This document shows, piece by piece, positions 24,028 to 31,559 of a stretch of 64,000 nt of DNA (position 1 is the first letter of the stretch; the number at the start of each line of letters is the position of its first letter). The stretch spans positions 1,711,979 to 1,775,978 of the forward strand of contig BDLO01000001.1 of NCBI GenBank assembly GCA_001950395.1, read 5' to 3'. The stretch is from Coriobacteriaceae bacterium EMTCatB1 (GTDB lineage: Bacteria; Actinomycetota; Coriobacteriia; Anaerosomatales; Anaerosomataceae). A model generated the notes under the pieces. It made no database searches. It was not told the origin of the DNA and saw only the letters and a list, made by a program, of their open reading frames with translations. A program made the position numbers and the translations under genes.

Positions 24028-24054
24028 AATCGTATGTCGACGGAAGGCTTCGCT

Positions 24055-24264
24055 ATGGAGACAGTAACCATCTCTCCCAAGTATCAGGTCGTCATCCCTA
24101 AGTCGGTGCGCAGACAGCTGCGCCTCGTCCCGGGGCAGAAGGTGCAGGTCATCGCATACGGCGACCGGATCGAGTTCATCCCCCTCAAACCGGCGCGGGA
24201 GCTTCGCGGCATGCTGCGCGGGCTTGACACCACCTTCGAGCGCGACCGGGAGGACCGGGTGTGA
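24055..24264 (+). CDS. vapB: AbrB/MazE-type antitoxin (VapB)
   Basis: A 69-residue swapped-hairpin DNA-binding protein (VTISPKYQVVIPKSVRRQL, then PGQKVQVIAYGDRIEFIP) followed by a C-terminal tail (RELRGMLRGLDTTFERD) that would wrap the toxin. ATG 24055 has GGAAGG upstream. An in-frame ATG at 24034 sits where transcription is predicted to begin and could add seven residues. It overlaps vapC by four bases and lies just outside the integron. Confidence 0.85.
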   Translation: METVTISPKYQVVIPKSVRRQLRLVPGQKVQVIAYGDRIEFIPLKPARELRGMLRGLDTTFERDREDRV

Positions 24265-24635
24265 ACGTCGTCGACTCTTCGGCGTGGCTCGAGTACTTCG
24301 GAGACGGCCCCAACGCTGCGGAGTTCGCGCCAGCGATCGAGGATCCGGAAAGCCTGGTCGTGCCCACGCTGACCCTGTTCGAGGTGTTCAAGCGAACGTC
24401 CCAGATTGCAGACGAGAGTGCGGCGCTTCATGCCGTCGGCGTGATGATGCAAGGCACGGTCGTCGAGCTCTCTGCCTCGCTCGCATTGGATGCAGCACGG
24501 CTGTCGCTGGCGTCGGGGCTTCCGATGGCGGACGCGATCATCCTTGCCACAGCGCGCTCACACGAGGCCGTGCTGTGGACGCAGGACGCTCACTTCGATG
24601 GAATGGACGGGGTGGAGTTCCGACCCGCGCGGTAG
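24261..24635 (+). CDS. vapC: PIN-domain ribonuclease toxin (VapC)
   Basis: A 124-residue PIN-domain protein with the acidic sites in NVVDSSAWLEYF (Asp5), TLFEVFKR (Glu near residue 43), MADAIILATA (Asp near residue 91) and WTQDAHFD (Asp near 109). These four bind Mg2+ for RNA cleavage. GTG start, overlapping vapB. It is a standard VapBC pair and may stabilise the neighbouring array (inference). Confidence 0.88.
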   Translation: MNVVDSSAWLEYFGDGPNAAEFAPAIEDPESLVVPTLTLFEVFKRTSQIADESAALHAVGVMMQGTVVELSASLALDAARLSLASGLPMADAIILATARSHEAVLWTQDAHFDGMDGVEFRPAR

Positions 24636-24823
24636 GGACGGCCTGACCCGTGAGCGCATGCGGGCTGCGCAGAGCCTCGCATGGTCGGAGTGCCCGCCGT
24701 CTCGCAAAGGACGTCGTTGGGTGCTTCCGCGCCGCATGCCCGCACGCAACGCTCTGCACAGACTGTTGTCGGTTTGCTCCGCCGCCGCACGCCGTCGCAA
24801 GGTGAGCGAGAAAGAGGTACCGC

Positions 24824-25366
24824 ATGCGGCCTGAGGAGCTCAGGCGCTTCGTCAAGGTGACCGAGCCACGGCTGTGCGCGATCGTGAGCGCCTTCAACGT
24901 GCGGACGAACGTGTTCTGGGGCAGCCGCGTGGAGTTCTGCCTCATCGCCGAGAACCAGCAGACAGGCCTGCTCTCGTGGGTGATTAGGGAGTGCGAGAGC
25001 AACGCCCTGAGCTACGATCCCAAACGCGGCTTCACGATGCCGAGCTCGCGTGCCTCGATCAGCGCCTGTGGGTGGAAGGCAACCTCTCTGTCGACTACAG
25101 GGGCGAGCTGCAGGAGGCGACGAGGCCGTTCAGTCTCATCTTCAATCCGGGCGAGATGGCGCAGGCGCTCAAGCTCCCGCCCGACGCGATCTCTCTGTGC
25201 ACGAGCACCTTCGGGTGCGGTATGCTCGACCCGCGGCCGTTCGAGGTCGCGGTGTTCCCGTACGCGCAGCACTTCATCACCACGAGCTTTCCGACGGGCA
25301 CGTCGCTCCGGACGCCCGAGGACCTCGAGAAGCCGTCCGAGTCCTCAGCGACAAGCTCGGGATGTA
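24824..25366 (+). pseudogene. Frameshifted gene of unknown family
   Basis: A protein of about 180 residues can be followed through three frames: MRPEELRRFVKVTEPRLCAI to KRGFT, then AELACLDQRLWVEGNLSVDY to RTPEDLEK, then AVRVLSDKLGM and TAG at 25364-25366. Restoring one G near 25038 and one A near 25331 rejoins it. I do not recognise the family; no signal peptide or membrane helix is seen. Probably dead. The 188 bases before it hold nothing recognisable. Confidence 0.65.
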
Positions 25367-25383
25367 GAGGAGAGGAGGGCGAT

Positions 25384-25815
25384 GTGCTCGGCTTCGTTCG
25401 CGTCAAACCACTCGCTGTAGCTCTGGCTGCGCTGGTGTTGCTCGCCGCCTTCGGCTGCAGCGCGGGCGTGACCGAGCGCGCGGATCCGCCTCGTCCGGCC
25501 ACGGAGGAGCAGGCCGATACCGTCGTCGTGCCGGACTTCGTGCAAGAAGGCGGCGAGAGCGAGTTCTCCAAGATGAACGCGGAAGCTTCGGAATACGCCC
25601 CGCGCTATGGGAGCCCGAAGTACGTGGCCGCCTACGAGGCCATCGCGCGGCGTTCTGGCCTGCGCTTGGAGTACGCGCGGATGTCGCAGGAGGACGAGGT
25701 GTTCGCGCACGGCATGGCGGGGTTTCCCGCAGGCCAACGGCCGGAGCCCGGAACCCGCGTGAAGCGTGGCAGCGTGGTTCGGCTGGTGCTGATCGTCGAC
25801 GACGCGAAGCGCTAG
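25384..25815 (+). CDS. Lipoprotein with PASTA-like C-terminal segment
   Basis: A 143-residue secreted lipoprotein. The N-terminus has a hydrophobic stretch and a lipobox (LLAAFGC-SAG, Cys near residue 24). After an acidic linker there is one PASTA-like repeat (YEAIARRSGLRLEYARM, then GQRPEPGTRVKRGSVVRLVL), the type that binds peptidoglycan fragments or muropeptides. AGGAGGG supports the GTG at 25384. It begins 17 bases after the stop of the broken gene upstream. Confidence 0.7.
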   Translation: MLGFVRVKPLAVALAALVLLAAFGCSAGVTERADPPRPATEEQADTVVVPDFVQEGGESEFSKMNAEASEYAPRYGSPKYVAAYEAIARRSGLRLEYARMSQEDEVFAHGMAGFPAGQRPEPGTRVKRGSVVRLVLIVDDAKR

Positions 25816-25880
25816 CGTGGCGAGAGCGGAGACGGCGCTCCGGCACTGCGGGGCGTCTCCGCGCAGAGATGGGAGATGGC

Positions 25881-26396
25881 ATGAGCAACGTGTTGGTAGT
25901 GTACGCGACGGGGAGCGGCTGCACGGCGGGCGTGGCCGAGCAGATCGCGCGGTCGCTTGCCGAGGCCGGAGCGACCGTCGAGCTCGCTCCTGTCGAAGAC
26001 GATCCCGTGGCGGCCGATATCGATGCAGTCGTGGTGGGCAGCGGCATCCGAGCGGGGCAGTGGCACGGGAACGCCAAGCGGTGGGTGCTCGCGAACAGAG
26101 AGGCTCTGAAGGGCCGGCCCACGGCGTTCTTCACCTGCTGTCTGACGATGGCGACGGACGCTGAAGACCCGCAGAAGGTGGCGCAGGTGCGCGCCTACAC
26201 CGATCCGATCATCGCGGAATCCGGCGTGGAGCCCGTCGACGTGGGTCTGTTCGCGGGCTGGAACGAGCTAAAGAGCTTCAGCTTGCCAGAGCGCCTCATC
26301 CTCAAGGCGATGAAAGCTCCCGTGGGCGACTTCCGCGACTTCAGCGCGGTCGCCGCGTGGTCAGAAGCCGTCGCGCGCAAGCTGGGGCTGTCGTGA
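25881..26396 (+). CDS. Flavodoxin-domain protein (HemG/flavodoxin_5-like)
   Basis: A 171-residue FMN-binding protein with the phosphate loop in LVVYATGSGCTAGVAE, the flavin loop GSGIRAGQWHGNAKRW and FFTCCLTMATD. It resembles the flavodoxin domain of HemG-type protoporphyrinogen oxidases, but could serve another redox role. GGGAGA precedes the ATG at 25881. No partner gene is adjacent. Confidence 0.75.
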   Translation: MSNVLVVYATGSGCTAGVAEQIARSLAEAGATVELAPVEDDPVAADIDAVVVGSGIRAGQWHGNAKRWVLANREALKGRPTAFFTCCLTMATDAEDPQKVAQVRAYTDPIIAESGVEPVDVGLFAGWNELKSFSLPERLILKAMKAPVGDFRDFSAVAAWSEAVARKLGLS

Positions 26397-26538
26397 CATT
26401 CGAGCGGGTCGGGGGTGTCCGTGCGATCGTCTGCGTGGCGCTGAGTCATGGGTGGCTACGTGCCGCTTTCGGGGCGTGCGGACGTACCAGATCCCAGTCA
26501 GTGCTCGGACACGTGGGGAAGGTGTGAAGGGGGGAGTG

Positions 26539-26874
26539 ATGGACGGAATGAGACGCGAGGACGAACCGGTCCTCGAACGCAGTAGCGCTCAACGGCCGGC
26601 TGCTCGTTCGCGGGCAGCGCGGAATCTCACGCTAGCGGGTCTTGCCCTCGCAGTCGCGGGTCCTGCGCTCGCACTCGGGACTCTGTTAGTGAGCGTCGAT
26701 GTGGAGAAAGCGTCTTCGTTCTGGAACACCGTGCTCGCCACAGCGCACATGGGGGGCCTGTTTGCGGGCGTGCTCGGCGGCGTTCTCGTGGTCGCCGGGG
26801 TCGTGTGGTGGGCGTGCAGCGCGATGACCGCGGCGTGGTCGAGGCGACGCCAGCCGCCTGCGATCGTGCGCTGA
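26539..26874 (+). CDS. Hypothetical membrane protein
   Basis: A 111-residue protein with a charged N-terminal tail and two membrane helices (residues about 29-52 and 71-93), ending in a basic tail. GGGGGGAG sits directly before the ATG at 26539, which is preferred to the earlier in-frame ATG at 26452. No family recognised. Confidence 0.55.
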   Translation: MDGMRREDEPVLERSSAQRPAARSRAARNLTLAGLALAVAGPALALGTLLVSVDVEKASSFWNTVLATAHMGGLFAGVLGGVLVVAGVVWWACSAMTAAWSRRRQPPAIVR

Positions 26875-26991
26875 GGCGGCCCGATCCGTGCTCTACGAAA
26901 CGCGCTAGACTGAGCGGCGCGGGTGTCGCCGCACAACCGGCACCACCGAAGTCGACAGGCAAGGCCGCGCCGCTCCTGACAGGGGGTCGCT

Positions 26992-27915
26992 GTGGAAGAC
27001 GAGCATCTCGCGCGCACGAGTCCGTCGGCCGTCAGAATCGAGGCCGTCACGCCACGGAATCGGGACGCCTTCGTTGAGTGGGCGATCGCGCACGGGGCGG
27101 AGCACGACGACTCGTACACCCAAGAGCTCGACCTCGACATGTTCCCGACCCCGGGCGAGATCGCGGCGCTTGCAGTCAGCGACAATCGCACGGTCGGCGT
27201 AGCGTCCCTGATGGTCGACGGCTTCGGAGAGTCGGGTCTCGGAAGGTTCCGCATCCTGCACGCTGCGCGATTCGAGGCGTACGCCGCGCTCCTTGAATGG
27301 GTGCTCGCCCGTGTTCCAGCAGCGGTGCGCCATGTGTACCTGTTCCTGCCTGACGGGTCTGCGCTCGGCGAGACCTTAGAGCAGCTCGGATTCGTGCCGA
27401 CTCGCTACGCGGTAATCCTCGAGCGCGCGCCGGCGCCGGTTCCGAGCGTGGTGGCGCCGCCGACCGGCGAGATCAGGCGGGCTGAGGCCGAGGACGCGCA
27501 GGCATGGGCGAAAGTCGTGAACAGCGCCTTCGCGCACGAACCTGGGCACTACCCTATGACTGCGGAGCGAGCGGCCGAAGTGCTGGGCGATCCGCGCGCG
27601 ATTGCCTCGTTCGTGGCGTGGTGCGGCAGTGAGCCGGTCGGGGTGTCGACGGTGTGGAGGGACGACGAGGAGCAGGGGTCAGCCGAGGTGGTCACCCTCG
27701 GGGTCGTTCCGAGCGCGCAGGGTCAGGGATTCGGCCGCGCCCTGCTCAGGCGCGCACTTGCCGCAGCGGCCGAAGCGGGTTGGCCGACCGCGAGTCTCTC
27801 GACGGGCTCTGCGAACAAGCCGGCGCTCACGCTCTACACATCCGAGAGCTTTCGTGTGGTCGACAAGAGGGTGTGCTGGGGGCTCGACGTGGCACCGCGC
27901 GCGGAGGCGGGATAG
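26992..27915 (+). CDS. Two-domain GNAT acetyltransferase
   Basis: A 307-residue protein made of two GNAT folds. The second (from about residue 160) has a full acetyl-CoA motif: VVTLGVVPSAQGQGFGRALLRRAL; the first (residues ~10-145) is degenerate. Such tandem proteins acylate small molecules, amino sugars or protein N-termini; the substrate is not evident. The GTG start has AGGGGG upstream. Nearby genes (FRG protein, ADP-ribosylglycohydrolase) are also accessory. Confidence 0.8.
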   Translation: MEDEHLARTSPSAVRIEAVTPRNRDAFVEWAIAHGAEHDDSYTQELDLDMFPTPGEIAALAVSDNRTVGVASLMVDGFGESGLGRFRILHAARFEAYAALLEWVLARVPAAVRHVYLFLPDGSALGETLEQLGFVPTRYAVILERAPAPVPSVVAPPTGEIRRAEAEDAQAWAKVVNSAFAHEPGHYPMTAERAAEVLGDPRAIASFVAWCGSEPVGVSTVWRDDEEQGSAEVVTLGVVPSAQGQGFGRALLRRALAAAAEAGWPTASLSTGSANKPALTLYTSESFRVVDKRVCWGLDVAPRAEAG

Positions 27916-27945
27916 CGCGGGTTCGGCGCGAATGGGGGAGGAGCT

Positions 27946-28905
27946 GTGGACGTCTCGGCATTCTGGTCGCCGTGGGAGGTCGTCGTAGACAGCTTCGAGG
28001 CTGTCGAGGCGCAGGTCTACGGCGTGTTCGAGAAGTGGTCGAAGCGCGGTTCGGTCTTCGCGTGGCGCGGACAGATGGACGCCTCGTGGCCGCTGCACAG
28101 CTCGCTCTATCGGCGGCTGCTGTGGTCGTCGAGCGCGGCAGAGGCCCCCAAGGAGTCCGACGTGGCGAACGCGGAGCGCGAGATTCTCGCCAGCGTGCAG
28201 CGGTGGGGCCTGCACATGGGCGAGTACGGGCGTCTGTCGGTGATGAACCAGATGGCCATGCTCCAGCACTACGGAGCGCCGACCCGCCTCATCGACATCA
28301 CCTTCAACCCGTGGATCGGTCTGTGGTTCGCGGTCCAGGAGCGCAGGGCGGACGAAGACGGCGCGCCTCGCGACGCGAGGTTGTTCGCCTTCGACGTCAC
28401 GCACCGGCTCATCAACGGGCGCGAATCGCAGCTCCGAGACTGGGAGGACAGCCTCACCATCCCGTGGCCGAGACCTGTGGCCCCGACGGCCTCTCCGGAG
28501 GAACGCGAGGCGTATCGCCAGTGGATCACGAACACGTACGCGTGGCGTCCGCCAAGGTTCCACCCTCGGTTGGCGGCGCAAAACGGCGGCTTCCTCCTGG
28601 GCGGCGTCCCCTCCACAGGGGCCATGACCTGGCCTAAGACGAGCGACCCTGCAGACGGCGTCTGGACCATCGATGAGGTGCGGCGCGCCACCTCGGTGGC
28701 GATGCGGGTGCAGAAGGTCGGTGCCGATCCTGACGATTCGGGATCCGACGTCATGTACACGCTGCGCATCTCCGCCTCGGCCGTGCCGGCGATTCGCCGA
28801 AGGCTCCAGGAGCTGTTCGGGTACGAGCCGCTGACGATGTACCCCGACTATCCTGGCTTCGCCGACTATGGCACGCCTCGGCTGCGCCGGACGCCGCCGG
28901 CTTGA
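27946..28905 (+). CDS. FRG-domain protein
   Basis: A 319-residue protein. The FRG signature is at residues ~38-56 (VFAWRGQMDASWPLHSSLYR), followed by LQHYGAPTRLIDITFNPWIGLWFAV, the most conserved part of this family. FRG proteins are often found among phage-defence and mobile genes, but their activity is unclear. GGGGAGGAG directly precedes the GTG start. It is probably co-transcribed with the GNAT gene 30 bases upstream. Confidence 0.8.
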   Translation: MDVSAFWSPWEVVVDSFEAVEAQVYGVFEKWSKRGSVFAWRGQMDASWPLHSSLYRRLLWSSSAAEAPKESDVANAEREILASVQRWGLHMGEYGRLSVMNQMAMLQHYGAPTRLIDITFNPWIGLWFAVQERRADEDGAPRDARLFAFDVTHRLINGRESQLRDWEDSLTIPWPRPVAPTASPEEREAYRQWITNTYAWRPPRFHPRLAAQNGGFLLGGVPSTGAMTWPKTSDPADGVWTIDEVRRATSVAMRVQKVGADPDDSGSDVMYTLRISASAVPAIRRRLQELFGYEPLTMYPDYPGFADYGTPRLRRTPPA

Positions 28906-28939
28906 CGGACGAGCACTCAGCGTGCCGCCGCCGCCAGCC

Positions 28940-29554
28940 TCACCGCTCGTCAGGGAGCACGACGTGCCGGAAGGTGACGATTGTGCCAGGAGCTTGGGCG
29001 AAGTCGCTCGTAAGGGGATAGACGGTCACGGCTTTCGGCTGCCCCGGGCTGCCGGTGCCGATCACCCAGCCGTCACCGATGTACATCGTGACGTGCCCCA
29101 CGCCTTTGCTGCCGGGCCACCGGTAGAACAGCAGGTCGCCCGGTGTGAGGTCCGCGAGCGAGGAAAGCGGCCGCTCGCCTTCTGCCTGGTTGAAGGAGCC
29201 GTCGGGTATCTTCACGCCGATCGAAGCGTAGGCGGCCTTCGTGAACCCGCTGCAGTCGAACGCCTCGGGGCCCTTCGCGCCCCATTCGTACGGTATGCCG
29301 AGCAGCCGGTGAGCGTTCGCTGCCAGGCGCTCGCGGTCGGTGCGAGGGGATGCGGCTGGACGAGGCGGGGTGGAAGCGGTGCCCGTAAGATCCACGTGCG
29401 CTGATGCGGCGCGCATGGCGTCTGTGGGCGGGCGCGTGGCACGAAGGAGCGCTTGGACGGTGGGGGCTGCGGCCCACGCGACGGCGATGACGGCCGCGAG
29501 CGCGATCGCGCCGACGACGGCTGCCGCACGTATCGTATCGCGTGAGGAGCGCAT
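28940..29554 (-). CDS. NlpC/P60-family cell-wall hydrolase
   Basis: A 204-residue exported enzyme. An N-terminal membrane anchor or signal (residues ~8-35) precedes a Thr/Pro-rich linker and an NlpC/P60 domain with the catalytic Cys in EAFDCSGFTKAAY, His in GVGHVTMYIGDG and a Trp/His region near the end. It should cleave D-Glu/meso-DAP-type bonds in peptidoglycan stems. The start at 29554 is chosen because the anchor follows it; a clear ribosome site is lacking. Confidence 0.82.
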   Translation of the reverse strand: MRSSRDTIRAAAVVGAIALAAVIAVAWAAAPTVQALLRATRPPTDAMRAASAHVDLTGTASTPPRPAASPRTDRERLAANAHRLLGIPYEWGAKGPEAFDCSGFTKAAYASIGVKIPDGSFNQAEGERPLSSLADLTPGDLLFYRWPGSKGVGHVTMYIGDGWVIGTGSPGQPKAVTVYPLTSDFAQAPGTIVTFRHVVLPDER

Positions 29555-29713
29555 GGCCCGATTGTGACGTACGTACGAACGCGGCGCCGGCACGGTTTCC
29601 GAAGCGTTTCTGACTCGGCGAGCGCGCGCTCGGGATTCCCTCAGTGCCGCAGACTCGGGGCGGTCATCGTGTCAGACGCCCGCGGTAGGATGAGCGCGAA
29701 GAGGGGAGGACGC

Positions 29714-31042
29714 ATGGAGACGCTGCAGAGGTTCCATGGGTGCCTGCTCGGCCTGGCGACCGGAGACGCGCTCGGCGCGAGCGTCGAGTTCTCGCCGCGC
29801 GGGACGTTCGAGCCCGTCAGGGACATGATCGGCGGCGGGGCGTTTCGCCTGCAGCCCGGGCAGTGGACGGACGACACGTCGATGGCGTTGTGCCTCGGGA
29901 TGAGCCTCATCAGGTGCCGCGGGTTCGACGCGCGCGACCAGATGCGCCGGTACCTGCGGTGGATGGACACCGGCTACCTGAGCAGCACAGGCTACTGCTT
30001 CGACCTGGGCCACACGGTCGCAACAGCGCTCGAGCGCTTCCGCGCCACGAACCGCCCCATCGCCGGCTCCGACGACCCCCATACGGCCGGCAACGGCTGC
30101 ATCATGCGCCTCGCGCCCGTGCCGATGTTCTACTTCCCGGACATCGATCAGGCCGAGCTGCTCGCGGCGGAGAGCTCTCGGACCACGCACGGCGCAGAGG
30201 AATGCGTAGACGCCAGCCGGCTTCTCGCGCGCATCATCTGCCGGGCGCTCGCTGGGCGGCCGAAGGAGGAGATGCTGCTGGGCGACCGAGGCTGGTTCGA
30301 TGGCGCCGAGCGTATCGTGGCGATCGCGGATGGCGCCTATCTCGAGAAGGAGCGAGACGAGATCCGCGGCTCCGGATACGTGGTCGAGAGCTTGGAAGCG
30401 GCGCTCTGGTGCTTCGCGCGCACCGAGAGCTTCGAGGACGCGGTCCTCGCGGCGGTTGACCTGGGCGACGATGCGGATACGACCGCTGCGGTGTGCGGCC
30501 AAGTCGCTGGGGCCTTCTACGGAGAATCGGCCATCCCGGAACGGTGGCGCGAGCGCCTGGCGAAGCGGGACCTCATCGAGTGGATGGTCGAGAAGCTGTT
30601 CTTGATGGGCAACGCGGGAAGAGCGAAGCGGCGGGCCGCCTCGACCCTGCCAAGGGGGCATCCCGGGCGCGCAAACGAGTTCTGGTGCGAGGAGATCGAG
30701 AACGACGAGATTACGCTGGAGGACATACCTGATCCGGACACGAGCATCATGCACGACGTGCTGCTGTTCGGGTTGTCCCACGACGGCTACCCTCGGTACG
30801 GATTCGAAGTGTGCGGCCAGATCGCGAACCGTGCGAAGGACCGCTATATGGCGACGGGAGAGCTGCCGAAGATGTTGGAGGAGCTCCGGGTGTGCCTGTT
30901 CTTCGAGCATCGTCGGCACCACCACTTCGGGCGCGCGCCGGAGGGGGAGTACGCAGTCTACGTGAGGAACCTCTTGCGGGCGATCCGTGAGCACGTGAAG
31001 CGGCGCGAGGAGAGGCGTCGAGAAGCAGGCGCGTCACCGTGA
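29714..31042 (+). CDS. ADP-ribosylglycohydrolase with C-terminal extension
   Basis: A 442-residue protein. Residues ~1-300 match the DraG/ARH family: GCLLGLATGDALGASVEF, the Mg2+-binding GQWTDDTSMALCL and DLGDDADTTAAVCGQVAGAFYG. It should remove ADP-ribose from proteins or nucleic acids. The last ~130 residues (from about HPGRANEFWCEEIEND to CLFFEHRRHHHFGR) are an extra acidic then His-rich region that I cannot assign. GGGGAGGA fixes the ATG at 29714. Confidence 0.82.
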   Translation: METLQRFHGCLLGLATGDALGASVEFSPRGTFEPVRDMIGGGAFRLQPGQWTDDTSMALCLGMSLIRCRGFDARDQMRRYLRWMDTGYLSSTGYCFDLGHTVATALERFRATNRPIAGSDDPHTAGNGCIMRLAPVPMFYFPDIDQAELLAAESSRTTHGAEECVDASRLLARIICRALAGRPKEEMLLGDRGWFDGAERIVAIADGAYLEKERDEIRGSGYVVESLEAALWCFARTESFEDAVLAAVDLGDDADTTAAVCGQVAGAFYGESAIPERWRERLAKRDLIEWMVEKLFLMGNAGRAKRRAASTLPRGHPGRANEFWCEEIENDEITLEDIPDPDTSIMHDVLLFGLSHDGYPRYGFEVCGQIANRAKDRYMATGELPKMLEELRVCLFFEHRRHHHFGRAPEGEYAVYVRNLLRAIREHVKRREERRREAGASP

Positions 31043-31128
31043 CGGTTGCCGCCCGTCATCGAGCGCGCTCGGGCCGTGTCTGGGGGTATGATGGGTCCGT
31101 CGGTGCTTCGTGAGACAGGGGGGCGAAG

Positions 31129-31521
31129 ATGCTCAAGGAGTTCAAGGCGTTCGCAATGCGGGGCAATGTCGTCGATCTGGCCGTAGGCATCGTCATCGGC
31201 GGAGCGTTCGGGAAGATCGTCTCCTCCTTCGTCGCCGACGTGCTCATGCCGCCGATCGGCCTTCTAATGGGTGGCGTGAACTTCTCAAGCCTCGCGATCA
31301 CGCTGAAGGAGGCAGCAGGAGACACGCCGGCGGTCACGATCAACTACGGGGTGTTCATCCAATCGATCGTCGACTTCGTGATCATCGCGTTCGCGATCTT
31401 CCTCGTGGTGAAGGCCGTCAACGCGATGCGCAAGCAGGAGGAGGAAGCGCCGCCTGCGCCCTCGCCCGAAGAGGTGCTGCTCACCGAAATCCGCGACGCG
31501 TTGCTGCAGAAGCAAGCGTGA
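31129..31521 (+). CDS. mscL: Large-conductance mechanosensitive channel
   Basis: A 130-residue membrane channel that opens under turgor stress. It has the N-terminal [29 protein letters not shown] helix, the periplasmic loop and the second helix ([20 protein letters not shown]), then an acidic C-terminal helix ([16 protein letters not shown]). Normal length. An inverted repeat follows. Confidence 0.95.
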   Translation: MLKEFKAFAMRGNVVDLAVGIVIGGAFGKIVSSFVADVLMPPIGLLMGGVNFSSLAITLKEAAGDTPAVTINYGVFIQSIVDFVIIAFAIFLVVKAVNAMRKQEEEAPPAPSPEEVLLTEIRDALLQKQA

Positions 31522-31522
31522 C

Positions 31523-31548
31523 GCGACCCGCGACCACGGCGGGGTCGC
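31523..31548. terminator. Inverted repeat between mscL and the convergent gene
   Basis: GCGACCC (31523-31529) and GGGTCGC (31542-31548) form a 7-bp stem between convergent genes. There is no T-run. Confidence 0.4.
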
Positions 31549-31559
31549 TCCGAGCGCAG

